Positions 48,688 through 60,056 of a stretch of 64,000 nucleotides of DNA are shown piece by piece; position 1 is the stretch's first letter; each line of letters begins with the position of its first letter. A program made the translations under genes and the position numbers. Source of the DNA: Microthrixaceae bacterium (GTDB taxonomy: Bacteria; Actinomycetota; Acidimicrobiia; Acidimicrobiales; Microtrichaceae); NCBI GenBank assembly GCA_023957995.1, contig JAMLGK010000003.1, positions 186,001 through 250,000 of the forward strand. The letters are read 5' to 3'. The notes under the pieces are model-generated. The model was not told where the DNA came from and ran no database searches. It worked only from the letters and a program-made list of their open reading frames with translations.

Positions 48688-49199
48688 TGGCCGATGGTGC
48701 CGAGGACGCACCCGGCGTAGAACTCCTCCACGGCGTACCGGTCACGCGATCGGGCTCGCAGGTGGTGTTGCATCCCGACCGGGATGGCTACCCGGAACTG
48801 GTCGACCAACTCCGCTCCGCCGGGTTCTGGGTCTGCGCGGACCTGTGCGCGGTCGACTACCTGACCTACGACGCTCCCCGTGGCCTTCCCGTGGGGGTGG
48901 ACGCCGAGCGCTTCGAGGTGGTCGTCGGACTGATCGATCCCTCGAGTCGGCAGCGGCTCAGGATCAGGGTGCAGGTTCCGGGCGACGAGCCCACCGTGTC
49001 GTCGATCTCGCCCATCCACCCTTCCGCCGAGGCGCCCGAGCGTGAGGCGTACGACCTCTTCGGAATCATCTTCGAAGGCCATCCGCACCTGAGCCGGATA
49101 CTGCTGCCCGACGAGTGGGAAGGGCATCCGTTGCGCAAGGACGTTCCCGTGGGGGCGATCCCGGTGCAGTTCAAGGCGACGCGGGAGATCCGCTCGTGA
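48687..49199 (+). CDS. nuoC: NADH-quinone oxidoreductase subunit C
   Basis: A 170-residue peripheral-arm subunit (30-kDa family). The signature EREAYDLFGIIFEGHPHLSR, followed by ILLPDEWEGHPLRKDVP, is conserved in NuoC. No cofactor. The overlap GTGA joins it to nuoD. nuoC and nuoD are separate genes here, not fused as in E. coli. Confidence 0.97.
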   Translation: MADGAEDAPGVELLHGVPVTRSGSQVVLHPDRDGYPELVDQLRSAGFWVCADLCAVDYLTYDAPRGLPVGVDAERFEVVVGLIDPSSRQRLRIRVQVPGDEPTVSSISPIHPSAEAPEREAYDLFGIIFEGHPHLSRILLPDEWEGHPLRKDVPVGAIPVQFKATREIRS

Positions 49200-50554
49200 G
49201 CACGACCGGAAGAAGCGACGGTGCGGGTAGCGCGGCCGGCGACGCGGGTTCGGGTGACCGGTCCACGATGGCGCTCGCCGACCTGGACAGGGCACGCGAA
49301 CACCTGATCTCGGATCACGCCGTGCTGCGCATGACCGAGACCGAGGCGGAACAGCGCTCGGGCTACCAGGCCCCCACCGAAGAAGGCCTGGGCGAGCGGA
49401 TGATCATGAACATGGGGCCCCAGCACCCCTCCACCCACGGGGTGCTGCGCCTGGTTCTGGAGCTCGACGGTGAGCTGATCACCCGGTCCAAGCCGGTGAT
49501 CGGGTACCTGCACACCGGTATGGAGCGCACCGGCGAGGAACTCACCTACCTGCAGGGCCCCACCAACGTGACCCGCATGGACTACGCGAGTCCGTTGTTC
49601 ACCGAGCTCGCCTTCTCCCTCGCCACCGAGCAACTGCTCGGCATCGAGGTGCCCGAACGTGCCCGCTGGATCCGGATGTTGATGTGCGAGGTCAACCGCC
49701 TCACCTCGCACATGTTGTTCATGGCCACCAACGGCATGGATCTGGGTGCGGTCTCGATGATGCTCTACGGCTGGCGTGAGCGCGAGGAGCTGCTGCGGTT
49801 CCTCGAGCTGGTCACCGGTCTGCGGATGAACCACAACTACATCCGCCCCGGCGGGGTGGCGGCGGACCTACCCGATGGCTGGCGCGACTCGCTGCTGGGT
49901 GCGCTCGATGTGATCCCCGAGCGGCTCGAGGAATTCGACACGCTGATGACCGGCCAGCCGATCTGGCGTGAGCGCCTCCAGGGGGTGGGGGTGATCACCT
50001 CCGAGGAGTGTCTCTCGCTCGGTGTGACCGGACCGATCCTCCGCAGCACCGGCATGGCATGGGACCTGCGTCGCGACATGCCGTACCTGCACTACGACGA
50101 GGTCGACTTCGATGTGCTGGTCGGCACCTACGGCGACTGCTTCGACCGCTACGCGATCCGCCTGGGCGAGATGCGGGAGTCGATTCGCATCATCCGCCAG
50201 GTGCTCGACAAGATGCCCCGTGGTGACTACCGGATCCAGGACAAGAAGGTGACCCCGCCACCGCGTGCGCGCATCGATGAATCGATGGAAGCGCTGATCC
50301 ACCACTTCAAGATCTTCACCGAGGGGTTCAAGGTGCCCGAGGGCGAGACCTACGCCTCGGTCGAGAGCCCCAGGGGCGAACTCGGGGTGTACATCGTGTC
50401 CGACGGCAGTTCCAAGCCCTACCGGATGCACGTCAGGGCACCGAGCTTCGTCAACCTCCAGGCGCTTCCGCACATGATGGCCGATTCGCTGATCGCCGAC
50501 ACCGTGGCCATCATCTCGTCGGTGGATCCGATCATGGGTGAGGTGGATCGCTGA
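49196..50554 (+). CDS. nuoD: NADH-quinone oxidoreductase subunit D
   Basis: The 452-residue 49-kDa-type subunit forming the quinone cavity with NuoB. Seen: IMNMGPQHPSTHGVLRLVLEL (the quinone-ring histidine region), LTYLQGPTNVTRMDYASPLF, MLMCEVNRLTSHMLFMAT, and the ending DPIMGEVDR. The first ~65 residues, including STTGRSDGAGSAAGDAGSGD, are an atypical Gly/Ala/Ser-rich extension; a shorter start at a later methionine is possible. GTG 49196. Confidence 0.96.
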   Translation: MSTTGRSDGAGSAAGDAGSGDRSTMALADLDRAREHLISDHAVLRMTETEAEQRSGYQAPTEEGLGERMIMNMGPQHPSTHGVLRLVLELDGELITRSKPVIGYLHTGMERTGEELTYLQGPTNVTRMDYASPLFTELAFSLATEQLLGIEVPERARWIRMLMCEVNRLTSHMLFMATNGMDLGAVSMMLYGWREREELLRFLELVTGLRMNHNYIRPGGVAADLPDGWRDSLLGALDVIPERLEEFDTLMTGQPIWRERLQGVGVITSEECLSLGVTGPILRSTGMAWDLRRDMPYLHYDEVDFDVLVGTYGDCFDRYAIRLGEMRESIRIIRQVLDKMPRGDYRIQDKKVTPPPRARIDESMEALIHHFKIFTEGFKVPEGETYASVESPRGELGVYIVSDGSSKPYRMHVRAPSFVNLQALPHMMADSLIADTVAIISSVDPIMGEVDR

Positions 50555-51189
50555 TGGCACGCCTCAACGCGGACAACGTCGCGCTCGCCGAGCGGATCAT
50601 CGCCCGCTATCCCAAGCCGCGTTCAGCGCTCATCCCCCTCTGCCACCTGGCGCAGGAACAGGACGGCTGGTTGAGCGAGGAGGCGATGGCCCACATCGCG
50701 GAGCTCATCGACTGCACGCCTGCCCAGGTCCTCGGCACGGCCAGCTTCTACGAGATGTTCAAGCTGCATCCGGTGGGCCGGTACTGCGTCAACGTCTGCA
50801 CCAACATCTCCTGCCAGCTCCTCGGTGGTGAGGAGTTGCTCGAACATGCAGAGGAGACCCTGGGCGTGCGCAGTGGCGGAACGACCGAGGACGGAATGTT
50901 CACCCTCGAGGACGTGGAGTGCGTGGCCGCGTGCACCGAGGCGCCCGCGGTGCAGGTCAACTACCGCTACTTCCACCGTCTGGACACAGAGGCGTTCGAC
51001 GAGCTGATCTCGGCGCTCAGGGCCGGCGAACTCGAGGACTCCGTGCCACCCCACGGCACCCTGGCGAAGGTTCGCCAGGAGCTCGACGGCGACCGTGTGG
51101 CCAACATCACCGCGCCGCAGGACCAGTCCAAGCCCGTGTGGATCGAGCGTGCCGAGGCCGCCGCCAGGAGTGGGGGCGACGACTCATGA
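50554..51189 (+). CDS. nuoE: NADH-quinone oxidoreductase subunit E
   Basis: Carries the N1a [2Fe-2S] cluster. The 211-residue protein has a helical thioredoxin-like body and cluster ligands C82, C87 (CTNISC), C123 and C127 (CVAAC). GTASFYEMFKLHPVGRY is the family motif before the cluster. A ~50-residue C-terminal extension (SVPPHGTLAKVRQELDGDRV...) is present. ATG 50554 overlaps nuoD; its stop leads into a six-codon ORF before nuoF. Confidence 0.96.
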   Translation: MARLNADNVALAERIIARYPKPRSALIPLCHLAQEQDGWLSEEAMAHIAELIDCTPAQVLGTASFYEMFKLHPVGRYCVNVCTNISCQLLGGEELLEHAEETLGVRSGGTTEDGMFTLEDVECVAACTEAPAVQVNYRYFHRLDTEAFDELISALRAGELEDSVPPHGTLAKVRQELDGDRVANITAPQDQSKPVWIERAEAAARSGGDDS

Positions 51190-51202
51190 ACGGCAGCAGG
51201 TC

Positions 51203-52660
51203 ATGAACGCGATCGTCAACAGGCTCGGCGACTCGACCACCGGTTCCGGTGAGGACGTGCCGCTGATCGTGTCGTCCCGGTTCACCGAACCCGCGGGCCA
51301 CACCCTGGAGGGCTACCGCAACAGCGGCTCCTACCGGGGATACGAAGGTCTCCGCTCCGCGCTGGAACGTTCCCCGTCGGAGGTCGGCGAGATCGTCAAG
51401 GAGGCGACACTGCTGGGCCGCGGCGGCGCGGGGTTCCCAGCCGGTGTGAAGTGGGGCTTCTGTCCACCGGACGTCTGGCCCCGCTACATCGTGGTCAACG
51501 GTGACGAGTCGGAACCGGGCACCTACAAGGACCGCGTGCTCATGGAGCGCGATCCACACCAGCTCATCGAGGGCTGCCTGCTGGCGGCGTACGCGATCGG
51601 CGCCGCACAGGTGTTCCTGTACGTGCGTGGAGAGATGGCACATGCGCAGGAGCGCATAGCGGCGGCGCTCAACGAGGCCTACGAGGCCAACCTCGTCGGG
51701 CGCAACATCCTCGGCAGCGACTTCTCGGTCGACATCGTGCTCACCTGGGGCGCCGGTGCCTACATCGTCGGTGAGGAGACCGCGCTGATCGAGTCCCTCG
51801 AGGGCAACCGCGGGATGCCCCGACTGAAGCCGCCCTTCTTCCCGGCCGCCAAGGGCCTGTACATGCAGCCGACCGTGGTCAACAACGTCGAGACGTTGTC
51901 CAACCTGCCGTGGCTGTTCGAGCACGGAGTGAACGCCTTCCGCGAGACAGGCACCGAGTCCTCGCCCGGCACGCGCCTGATCGCCCTGTCGGGACACGTC
52001 AACAACCCTGGCGTCTTCGAGGTCGCACAGGGCACCACGACCTTCCGCGACCTCTTCGAGTCGCCGCGCTACGGCGCAGGGATCCGCAACGGCCACGAGC
52101 TCAAGATGTTCATCCCCGGCGGCGCCTCGGCCCCCTGGTTCTTCAGCGAACACCTGGACATTCCCCTCGAGGCCCGGGAGGTGGGTCCCGCCGGATCGAT
52201 GCTCGGTTCCGGTGCGGTCGTCGTCATGGACGAGACCACCGATGCCGTGCGCGCGTGTCTGCGGCTGGTCCGGTTCTTCGCCCGCGAGTCGTGCGGCAAG
52301 TGCACTCCCTGCAGGGAGGGCACGACCTGGGAGGAACAGATCCTCACGAGGATCCTCGAGGGTCACGGTCGCCCGAGCGACATCGACCTGCTGACCGACA
52401 TCGGCGACAACATCTCCCCGGGTCCCTACCCGGTGGCGGCCGATCCCGGAAGCGGTCTCGAAGCGGTTCCGTTCCCTCCGCGCCAGACCACGATCTGCCC
52501 TCTGGGGCCGTCGTCGGTGGCACCGATCACCTCCGCGCTCCGGAGGTTCCGCAGCGAGTTCACCGACAAGATCAAGCGACGGGACCCGATTCCGGTCTCG
52601 AGCGAACCGGTGCCGGTCAACCATGCAGGCGAGTTCGATTCGGGTGCGGCCCATGTCTGA
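51203..52660 (+). CDS. nuoF: NADH-quinone oxidoreductase subunit F
   Basis: Binds NADH, FMN and the N3 [4Fe-4S] cluster. The 485-residue protein shows the NADH loop LGRGGAGFPAGVKWGF, the FMN site YIVVNGDESEPGTYKDR, AYIVGEETALIESLEGNRG, and cluster ligands C364, C367, C370 (SCGKCTPCREGTTWEE) and C432 (TTICPLGPSS). A short insertion (SPGPYPVAADPGSGLEAVPF) lies before the last cysteine. ATG 51203. The preceding ATGAACGGCAGCAGGTCATGA is a six-codon ORF that overlaps both nuoE stop and nuoF start. Confidence 0.96.
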   Translation: MNAIVNRLGDSTTGSGEDVPLIVSSRFTEPAGHTLEGYRNSGSYRGYEGLRSALERSPSEVGEIVKEATLLGRGGAGFPAGVKWGFCPPDVWPRYIVVNGDESEPGTYKDRVLMERDPHQLIEGCLLAAYAIGAAQVFLYVRGEMAHAQERIAAALNEAYEANLVGRNILGSDFSVDIVLTWGAGAYIVGEETALIESLEGNRGMPRLKPPFFPAAKGLYMQPTVVNNVETLSNLPWLFEHGVNAFRETGTESSPGTRLIALSGHVNNPGVFEVAQGTTTFRDLFESPRYGAGIRNGHELKMFIPGGASAPWFFSEHLDIPLEAREVGPAGSMLGSGAVVVMDETTDAVRACLRLVRFFARESCGKCTPCREGTTWEEQILTRILEGHGRPSDIDLLTDIGDNISPGPYPVAADPGSGLEAVPFPPRQTTICPLGPSSVAPITSALRRFRSEFTDKIKRRDPIPVSSEPVPVNHAGEFDSGAAHV

Positions 52661-55205
52661 CGCACCCAAGACCACCGACGCGCCGAAGACCGACGCGCCG
52701 AAGACCGACGCACCCAACACCGGTGAGTCGCCGAAGCCGATCGAGATCACCGATCCGGTGGAGATCAACGTGGACGGCGAGCAGCTCACCGTCCAGAACG
52801 GCGAGCTCCTGATCGATGCCTGCGAACGCAACGGCACCTACATACCCAGGTTCTGCTACCACCCGAGGATGAACCCGGTCGGCATGTGCCGGATGTGCCT
52901 CGTGGAGGTCGACTCCGGTCGCGGCCCGGCGCTGCAGCCCAGCTGCATGATCCCGGTGAGTGCCGACATGTCGGTCGACACCACCAGCGATGCGGTCGCC
53001 AAGGTGCAGGACGGCGTGCTCGAGTTCCTCCTCGCCAACCATCCCCTCGACTGCCCGGTCTGCGACAAGGGTGGTGAGTGCCCGCTGCAGGACCAGACCT
53101 ACGCGTACGGACCCGGTGAGTCCCGCTTCGTGGAGGAGAAGCGCCACTACGCCAAGCCGATCTCGCTGTCCGAGACGGTCTACATGGACCGTGAGCGCTG
53201 CATCCTCTGTGACCGCTGCACCCGCTTCGCCGACGAGGTGGCCGGTGATCCACTGATCCACTTCATCAACCGGGGTTCCTCCACCGAGGTGAACACCTTC
53301 CCCGACCAGCCGTTCAGTTCGTACTTCTCGGGCAACACCGTGCAGATCTGTCCGGTGGGCGCACTCACCGCAAAGCCGTTCCGCTTCAAGGCCCGCCCGT
53401 GGGATCTGACGGTCAAGGAATCCACCTGCACCCGATGCTCTGTGGGCTGTCGGATCACCGTGGAGTCCTCACGGGACGAGGTGCTCCGCTACCAGGGTGT
53501 CGACAGCGACTCGGTGAACTGGTCCTGGCTCTGTGACAAGGGTCGGTTCGGCTTCGAGGCCTACAACTCCCCGCAACGACTCCGTGAGCCTCTCGTGCGG
53601 GATGCCGAGGGCGAACTCGCTCCGGTCCGCTGGAGTGAGGCCCTGGGTCTCGCGGCAGACCAGATCCGTCGGGCGATCGAGAGCCGCGGTCCGGCCTCGG
53701 TGGCGGTCATCGGCGGCGCACGCAGCACCAACGAGGGTGCCTACGCGTGGGCGAAGTTGGCCAAGACCGTCATCGGAACCGACAACTGTGACGCCCAGCT
53801 GGGTGACGGACTTCCGGCGGAGGCCGTGCTCGGCCTTTCCGGCCTCACCATCGATGAGCTCTGCGCCCCGGGCGGAACGGTGCTCTGGTTGGGTCCCGAC
53901 CCGCTCGAGGAACTGCCGGTGCTGCAGCTGCGCCTGCGACACGCGGTCATCAACGACGGTGTGCGCATCGTGGAGGTCGGTTCGAGGGTGACCGGTCTGC
54001 GCGACCTGGTGGCCCAACGCATCGCGGCACGTCCGGGTGAGACCCCCGGGGTGCTCCGCCAGTTGTTCGAAACAGCCCCCGCTTCTGGTGACACCGGCCT
54101 CGCAACTGCCGCAGCGCTGTTGCGCGAGGCGGGCGACGACCTGCGTGTGGTGGTCGGTCGGCCGAATCTGGCGGAGTCCGAGGATGTCGTCCTCGAGTCG
54201 ATCTCGGTGCTGCGATCCAGCGTGCCCGGTGCGCGGTTCATGACCGCCCTGGGGCGTGCGAACGTGCGCGGCGCTATCGAGGCCGGGCTGGCACCCGGGC
54301 TGGCGCCCGGCGGCGTGTCTCTTTCGAATGCAGCGGTGTCCGACGCATGGTCGACCGTGCCCGCCGAGACCGGCTCCGGCAGCGCCGGGATCCTGGAGGC
54401 TGCTGCGGCGGGTCGGATCGATGTGCTGGTGCTCCTGGGTGCCGACCCGATCTCCGACTTCCCGGACCGTTCGCTGGCCCGTCGGGCACTGGCGGCGACG
54501 CCGACGGTCATCTCGGTGGCACCCCTCCTGGACGCATCCGCGGCAGAGGCCCGGATCGTCCTCGCGTCAGCCGCATTCGGTGAGGTCGACGGGACCACGA
54601 CGAATCTCGAGGGACGCGTCACCGCTGTGACCCAGAAGGTCAACCCTCCCGGCACCGCGAGGCCCGACTGGTCGATCGCATCGGAGTTGGCGGTGAGGAT
54701 CGACCCGGCGGTCGAGCTCGGCAGATCCGCCGCGGCGCTGGCCGAAGAGATGTGGTCGCTCTCGGATGCCTATGCAGAACTGGCCGAGCGCCCGGAGTCA
54801 CCGAGCGGCCCCGAGGGTGTGCTCTGCTCTGCTGGACACGCTCTGGAACTGCCCGCGACCCCGGATGTGGAGTTGCCCGCACCCGACTCGTATTCGTTGC
54901 GGCTCGTGATCGCCCGCAAGCTCTATGACGGCGGGACCCTGCTCGCGGCCTCGGATTCGTCAGCGGGTCTCGCGGATGACGCCGTGGCGCTGCTCAACCC
55001 CGCCGATGCCGCGCCCCTGGGTGTGCAGAACGCGACCCGGGTGAAGCTCACATCCGCCAACGGGAACGTCACCCTGCCGGCTCGGGCCGATGATTCGGTG
55101 CAGCGCGGTGTGGTGGTCGTTCACCACAACCTTGCCGGCGCCGACGCCCGCAGCCTGGTGGCCGCAGGTGACACCGTGTGCGACGTGAGAGCGGAGGTGG
55201 CCTGA
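52653..55205 (+). CDS. nuoG: NADH-quinone oxidoreductase subunit G
   Basis: The 850-residue 75-kDa-type subunit with four clusters: N1b (C68, C79, C82, C98), N5 (H130, C134, C137, C143), N4 (C183, C186, C189, C233) and an extra N7-type site (C259, C262, C266, C294). The rest is a molybdopterin-fold region lacking the cofactor. The N-terminus contains a tandem DAPKT repeat coded by 15-bp units. ATG 52653 overlaps nuoF by eight bases. N7 is also seen in E. coli and Thermus. Confidence 0.96.
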   Translation: MSDAPKTTDAPKTDAPKTDAPNTGESPKPIEITDPVEINVDGEQLTVQNGELLIDACERNGTYIPRFCYHPRMNPVGMCRMCLVEVDSGRGPALQPSCMIPVSADMSVDTTSDAVAKVQDGVLEFLLANHPLDCPVCDKGGECPLQDQTYAYGPGESRFVEEKRHYAKPISLSETVYMDRERCILCDRCTRFADEVAGDPLIHFINRGSSTEVNTFPDQPFSSYFSGNTVQICPVGALTAKPFRFKARPWDLTVKESTCTRCSVGCRITVESSRDEVLRYQGVDSDSVNWSWLCDKGRFGFEAYNSPQRLREPLVRDAEGELAPVRWSEALGLAADQIRRAIESRGPASVAVIGGARSTNEGAYAWAKLAKTVIGTDNCDAQLGDGLPAEAVLGLSGLTIDELCAPGGTVLWLGPDPLEELPVLQLRLRHAVINDGVRIVEVGSRVTGLRDLVAQRIAARPGETPGVLRQLFETAPASGDTGLATAAALLREAGDDLRVVVGRPNLAESEDVVLESISVLRSSVPGARFMTALGRANVRGAIEAGLAPGLAPGGVSLSNAAVSDAWSTVPAETGSGSAGILEAAAAGRIDVLVLLGADPISDFPDRSLARRALAATPTVISVAPLLDASAAEARIVLASAAFGEVDGTTTNLEGRVTAVTQKVNPPGTARPDWSIASELAVRIDPAVELGRSAAALAEEMWSLSDAYAELAERPESPSGPEGVLCSAGHALELPATPDVELPAPDSYSLRLVIARKLYDGGTLLAASDSSAGLADDAVALLNPADAAPLGVQNATRVKLTSANGNVTLPARADDSVQRGVVVVHHNLAGADARSLVAAGDTVCDVRAEVA
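52677..52721 (+). repeat. 15-bp tandem repeat (three units) in nuoG 5' end
   Basis: Units GACGCGCCGAAGACC, an identical copy, and the variant GACGCACCCAACACC encode DAPKT-DAPKT-DAPNT in the disordered N-terminus of NuoG. Confidence 0.88.
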
Positions 55206-56404
55206 TGGATCCGCTGCTCTCCGGTGACGTCGGCCTGGCCGAGATCCTCATCGTGTTGCTCAAGGTGGTCGTGGCCTTCGCAGCGCTCCTCATCGGGGTG
55301 ATGTTGATGGTCTGGTTCGAGCGCAAGCTCGTGGCCGACATGCAGAACCGCCTCGGACCCAACCGGGCCGGTCCGTTCGGGGTCCTCCAGACCCTCGCCG
55401 ACGGGATCAAGTTGTTCTTCAAGGAGGAGCTGTCCCCGCAGAACGCCGACCCGTTCGTCTACCGACTGGCGCCCTACCTGTCGTTGATCCCGGCGTTCCT
55501 GGTGTTCGCGGTGGTGCCCATCGCAGGCAACTTCTCCGGTGACAACGATGGTGTGGTCACCATGTTCGGCCACGAGACGCTCATGCAGGTCGCCGACCCA
55601 CAGATCGGGATCCTGCTGGTGCTCGCGATGTCCTCGGTGGCCGTGTACGGGATCATGCTCGCCGGATGGTCCTCGGGATCGAAGTACCCGCTGCTGGGAT
55701 CGGTCCGCGCCACCTCCCAGATGGTCTCCTACGAGGCCGCACTCGGCCTCTCGGTGGCAACGGTCCTCATCGTCGCCGGATCGCTGTCGACCAACCTGAT
55801 CGTGGACGGTCAGGCCGGTGGGCGCTGGAACCTGTGGATGACCGGGCTGGTGCCGTTCGTCGTCTTCCTGATCGCGGGCACCGCAGAGCTCAACCGCCCT
55901 CCCTTCGATCTCGTGGAGGCCGAACAGGAGCTGGTCGGTGGCTTCCACACCGAGTACACCGCCCTTCGCTTCGCCATGTTCTTCCTCGCCGAGTTCATGA
56001 ACACGGTCACGATGTCGGCAATCATCGTCACCCTCTTCTTCGGCGGTCCCTCGGGACCCAGTTTCGGACTCGACGGATGGTTCGCCGACTACGTGCTGGG
56101 CTTCGGCTACTTCTTCGCGAAGCTGCTCGTGTTCCTGTTCGTGTTCGTCTGGTTCCGGGCGACGCTTCCCCGGCTGCGGTACGACCAGCTGATGGACCTC
56201 GGCTGGAAGCTGTTGATCCCGCTTGCGCTCGGATGGTTCCTGGTCGTGGCCGCGGTCAAGGTGGCCATCGACACCACCTGGAACGTCGCCGTCGTGCTCG
56301 GAGTCGCTGCGGCCGGTCTGCTCCTCGGGGGGATGCTCCTCAAGTTGGCCATCCGCTCCGGGTCAGAACACCGAACCGACGAGTTCGTCGGGGGTGACCG
56401 CTGA
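55205..56404 (+). CDS. nuoH: NADH-quinone oxidoreductase subunit H
   Basis: Membrane subunit at the quinone entry. The 399-residue protein has about eight helices; motifs include [40 protein letters not shown] and [20 protein letters not shown] followed by [18 protein letters not shown]. Length is somewhat longer at the C-terminus than usual. ATG 55205 shares a base with nuoG stop. Confidence 0.97.
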   Translation: MDPLLSGDVGLAEILIVLLKVVVAFAALLIGVMLMVWFERKLVADMQNRLGPNRAGPFGVLQTLADGIKLFFKEELSPQNADPFVYRLAPYLSLIPAFLVFAVVPIAGNFSGDNDGVVTMFGHETLMQVADPQIGILLVLAMSSVAVYGIMLAGWSSGSKYPLLGSVRATSQMVSYEAALGLSVATVLIVAGSLSTNLIVDGQAGGRWNLWMTGLVPFVVFLIAGTAELNRPPFDLVEAEQELVGGFHTEYTALRFAMFFLAEFMNTVTMSAIIVTLFFGGPSGPSFGLDGWFADYVLGFGYFFAKLLVFLFVFVWFRATLPRLRYDQLMDLGWKLLIPLALGWFLVVAAVKVAIDTTWNVAVVLGVAAAGLLLGGMLLKLAIRSGSEHRTDEFVGGDR

Positions 56405-57063
56405 TGGGATATCTCGACGGATTCAAGGTCACCCTGCGCAAGTGGGCCGGAGTTCACACCGACACCGGTCGGCGCCTCACCATGGAGTACCCCGAGGAGG
56501 TCCGGCCGAAGCCGGAACGCTTCCATGGGCGCCATGTGCTGAACCGCTACGACGACGGCATGGAGAAGTGCATCGGCTGCGAGCTCTGCGCCGGTGTGTG
56601 CCCCGCAAACTGCATCTACGTGCGCGGTGCCGACAACGATCCGGACGATCCCACATCACCCGGTGAGCGGTTCGGGTACGTCTACGAGATCAACTACCTC
56701 CGCTGCATCCACTGCGACCTCTGTGTCGAGGCGTGCCCGACCGAGGCGATCACCGAGTCCAAGCTGTTCGAGTTCGCGTTCACGGATCGCAACGACGCGA
56801 TCTACACCAAGGCCGAATTGGTCGTGGACGACGACGGAAGGCCCCAGCAGCTGCCCTGGGAGAACTGGTCGGGCGGTTTCGATCCGGCGGCCGACACCTC
56901 GGGCTGGATGCGCGCCACCTCCCCGTCGGGCAACGCGGAGTTCGAGGGTCTGGTCGCCTGGGCAACCGAGCTCGGTTACGGCACCCGTGATGCCGAGCTC
57001 GGCCAGGTCGCCGACGTTCCCGCGGACGAGCAGCCAGAAACCCCTGACGAAGGCGGCCACTGA
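56404..57063 (+). CDS. nuoI: NADH-quinone oxidoreductase subunit I
   Basis: Carries N6a and N6b [4Fe-4S] clusters: C56, C59, C62, C66 ([12 protein letters not shown]) and C101, C104, C107, C111 ([12 protein letters not shown]). The 219-residue protein is longer than the usual ~170, with an acidic C-terminal tail ([10 protein letters not shown] is written as [20 protein letters not shown], then [16 protein letters not shown]). Start and stop overlap nuoH and nuoJ. Confidence 0.97.
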   Translation: MGYLDGFKVTLRKWAGVHTDTGRRLTMEYPEEVRPKPERFHGRHVLNRYDDGMEKCIGCELCAGVCPANCIYVRGADNDPDDPTSPGERFGYVYEINYLRCIHCDLCVEACPTEAITESKLFEFAFTDRNDAIYTKAELVVDDDGRPQQLPWENWSGGFDPAADTSGWMRATSPSGNAEFEGLVAWATELGYGTRDAELGQVADVPADEQPETPDEGGH

Positions 57064-57749
57064 TGCGGGTGGAGATGTTCACCTTCCTGTTGGCGGGCCT
57101 GATCTGCCTCGGTGGTGCGCTGGGTGTGGTGCTGTTCCGCAACACCGTGCACAACGCGCTCAGCCTCGTCGCCACGCTGTTCGGGGTGGCGGTGCTGTTC
57201 ATCGCCCAGGAGGCCTACTTCCTCGCCGCGGTCCAGGTCATCGTCTACGCCGGCGCCATCGTCATCCTGTTCCTGTTCGTGATCATGCTGCTCGGGGTGG
57301 ACCGGGCGGATCAGATGGGCGTGGATCCGATCGTCGGCCAACGAACAGCAGCGGTGGTCTTCGGTGTGGCCATCCTGGGTCTGTCACTCGTTGCCCTGCT
57401 GTCCGGTCCCGAGGTCGTGACCGGCACACCCGCCACCACTGCGGCTCTGTCATCGGACATCCCGGACGTGAACCAGATCGGTGAGGCGCTGTTCACCGAC
57501 TACGTCTTCGCCTTCGAGATCACCGCTGTGCTGCTGACCATCGCGGTCGTGGGCGCAGTCGTGTTGGCGAGAAGGTCCGACGGTCCGGTGATCGACGAGG
57601 ACGAGTTCGACGGCACCGCGCTGGATGCCCTTGCGCTCGAGGAACCCTCCGACGTGGGCGATCCCGATCAGGACACGGCCGATGGAGCTGACCCCGGGTC
57701 GGGTGCCGACGAGACCGACCCCGACGACCTGGAGGAGGCGTCCCGATGA
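57063..57749 (+). CDS. nuoJ: NADH-quinone oxidoreductase subunit J
   Basis: A 228-residue five-helix membrane subunit. VVLFRNTVHNALSLVATLFG, FIAQEAYFLAAVQVIVYAGA and IVILFLFVIMLLG are the conserved helices, with the pi-bulge region around VYAGAIVIL. The last ~45 residues are acidic low-complexity (DPDQDTADGADPGSGADETD). The stop overlaps nuoK (ATGA). Confidence 0.96.
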   Translation: MRVEMFTFLLAGLICLGGALGVVLFRNTVHNALSLVATLFGVAVLFIAQEAYFLAAVQVIVYAGAIVILFLFVIMLLGVDRADQMGVDPIVGQRTAAVVFGVAILGLSLVALLSGPEVVTGTPATTAALSSDIPDVNQIGEALFTDYVFAFEITAVLLTIAVVGAVVLARRSDGPVIDEDEFDGTALDALALEEPSDVGDPDQDTADGADPGSGADETDPDDLEEASR

Positions 57750-58072
57750 TGCTGGCCCAAGTCGAGGTATCGCTCACCCCCACCTGGTACCTGGTGCTGG
57801 CCGCGATGATCTTCGCGATCGGAGCGGTCGGACTGTTGATCCGCCGCAACCCGCTGGTCATGTTCATGTGCGTCGAGCTGATGCTCAACGCCGTCACGCT
57901 CACCTTCGTGTCCTTCTCGCGGGCACTCGACGACGTGGGTGGTCAGGTGTTCGTGTTCTTCGTCCTCGTCGTCGCTGCTGCCGAGGTCGTTGTCGGCCTG
58001 GCCCTGGTGGTGGCGATCATGCGTCGGCGACAGGGTGCCGACGCCGACGACCTGTCCCTGATGCGAGGCTGA
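57746..58072 (+). CDS. nuoK: NADH-quinone oxidoreductase subunit K
   Basis: A 108-residue three-helix subunit. It contains LVMFMCVELMLNAVTLTFVS with the conserved membrane Glu and, in helix 3, FVFFVLVVAAAEVVVGLALV with the second Glu, both part of the proton channel. ATG 57746. One base separates it from nuoL. Confidence 0.97.
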   Translation: MMLAQVEVSLTPTWYLVLAAMIFAIGAVGLLIRRNPLVMFMCVELMLNAVTLTFVSFSRALDDVGGQVFVFFVLVVAAAEVVVGLALVVAIMRRRQGADADDLSLMRG

Positions 58073-58073
58073 T

Positions 58074-60052
<1,979 letters not shown>

Positions 60053-60056
<4 letters not shown>

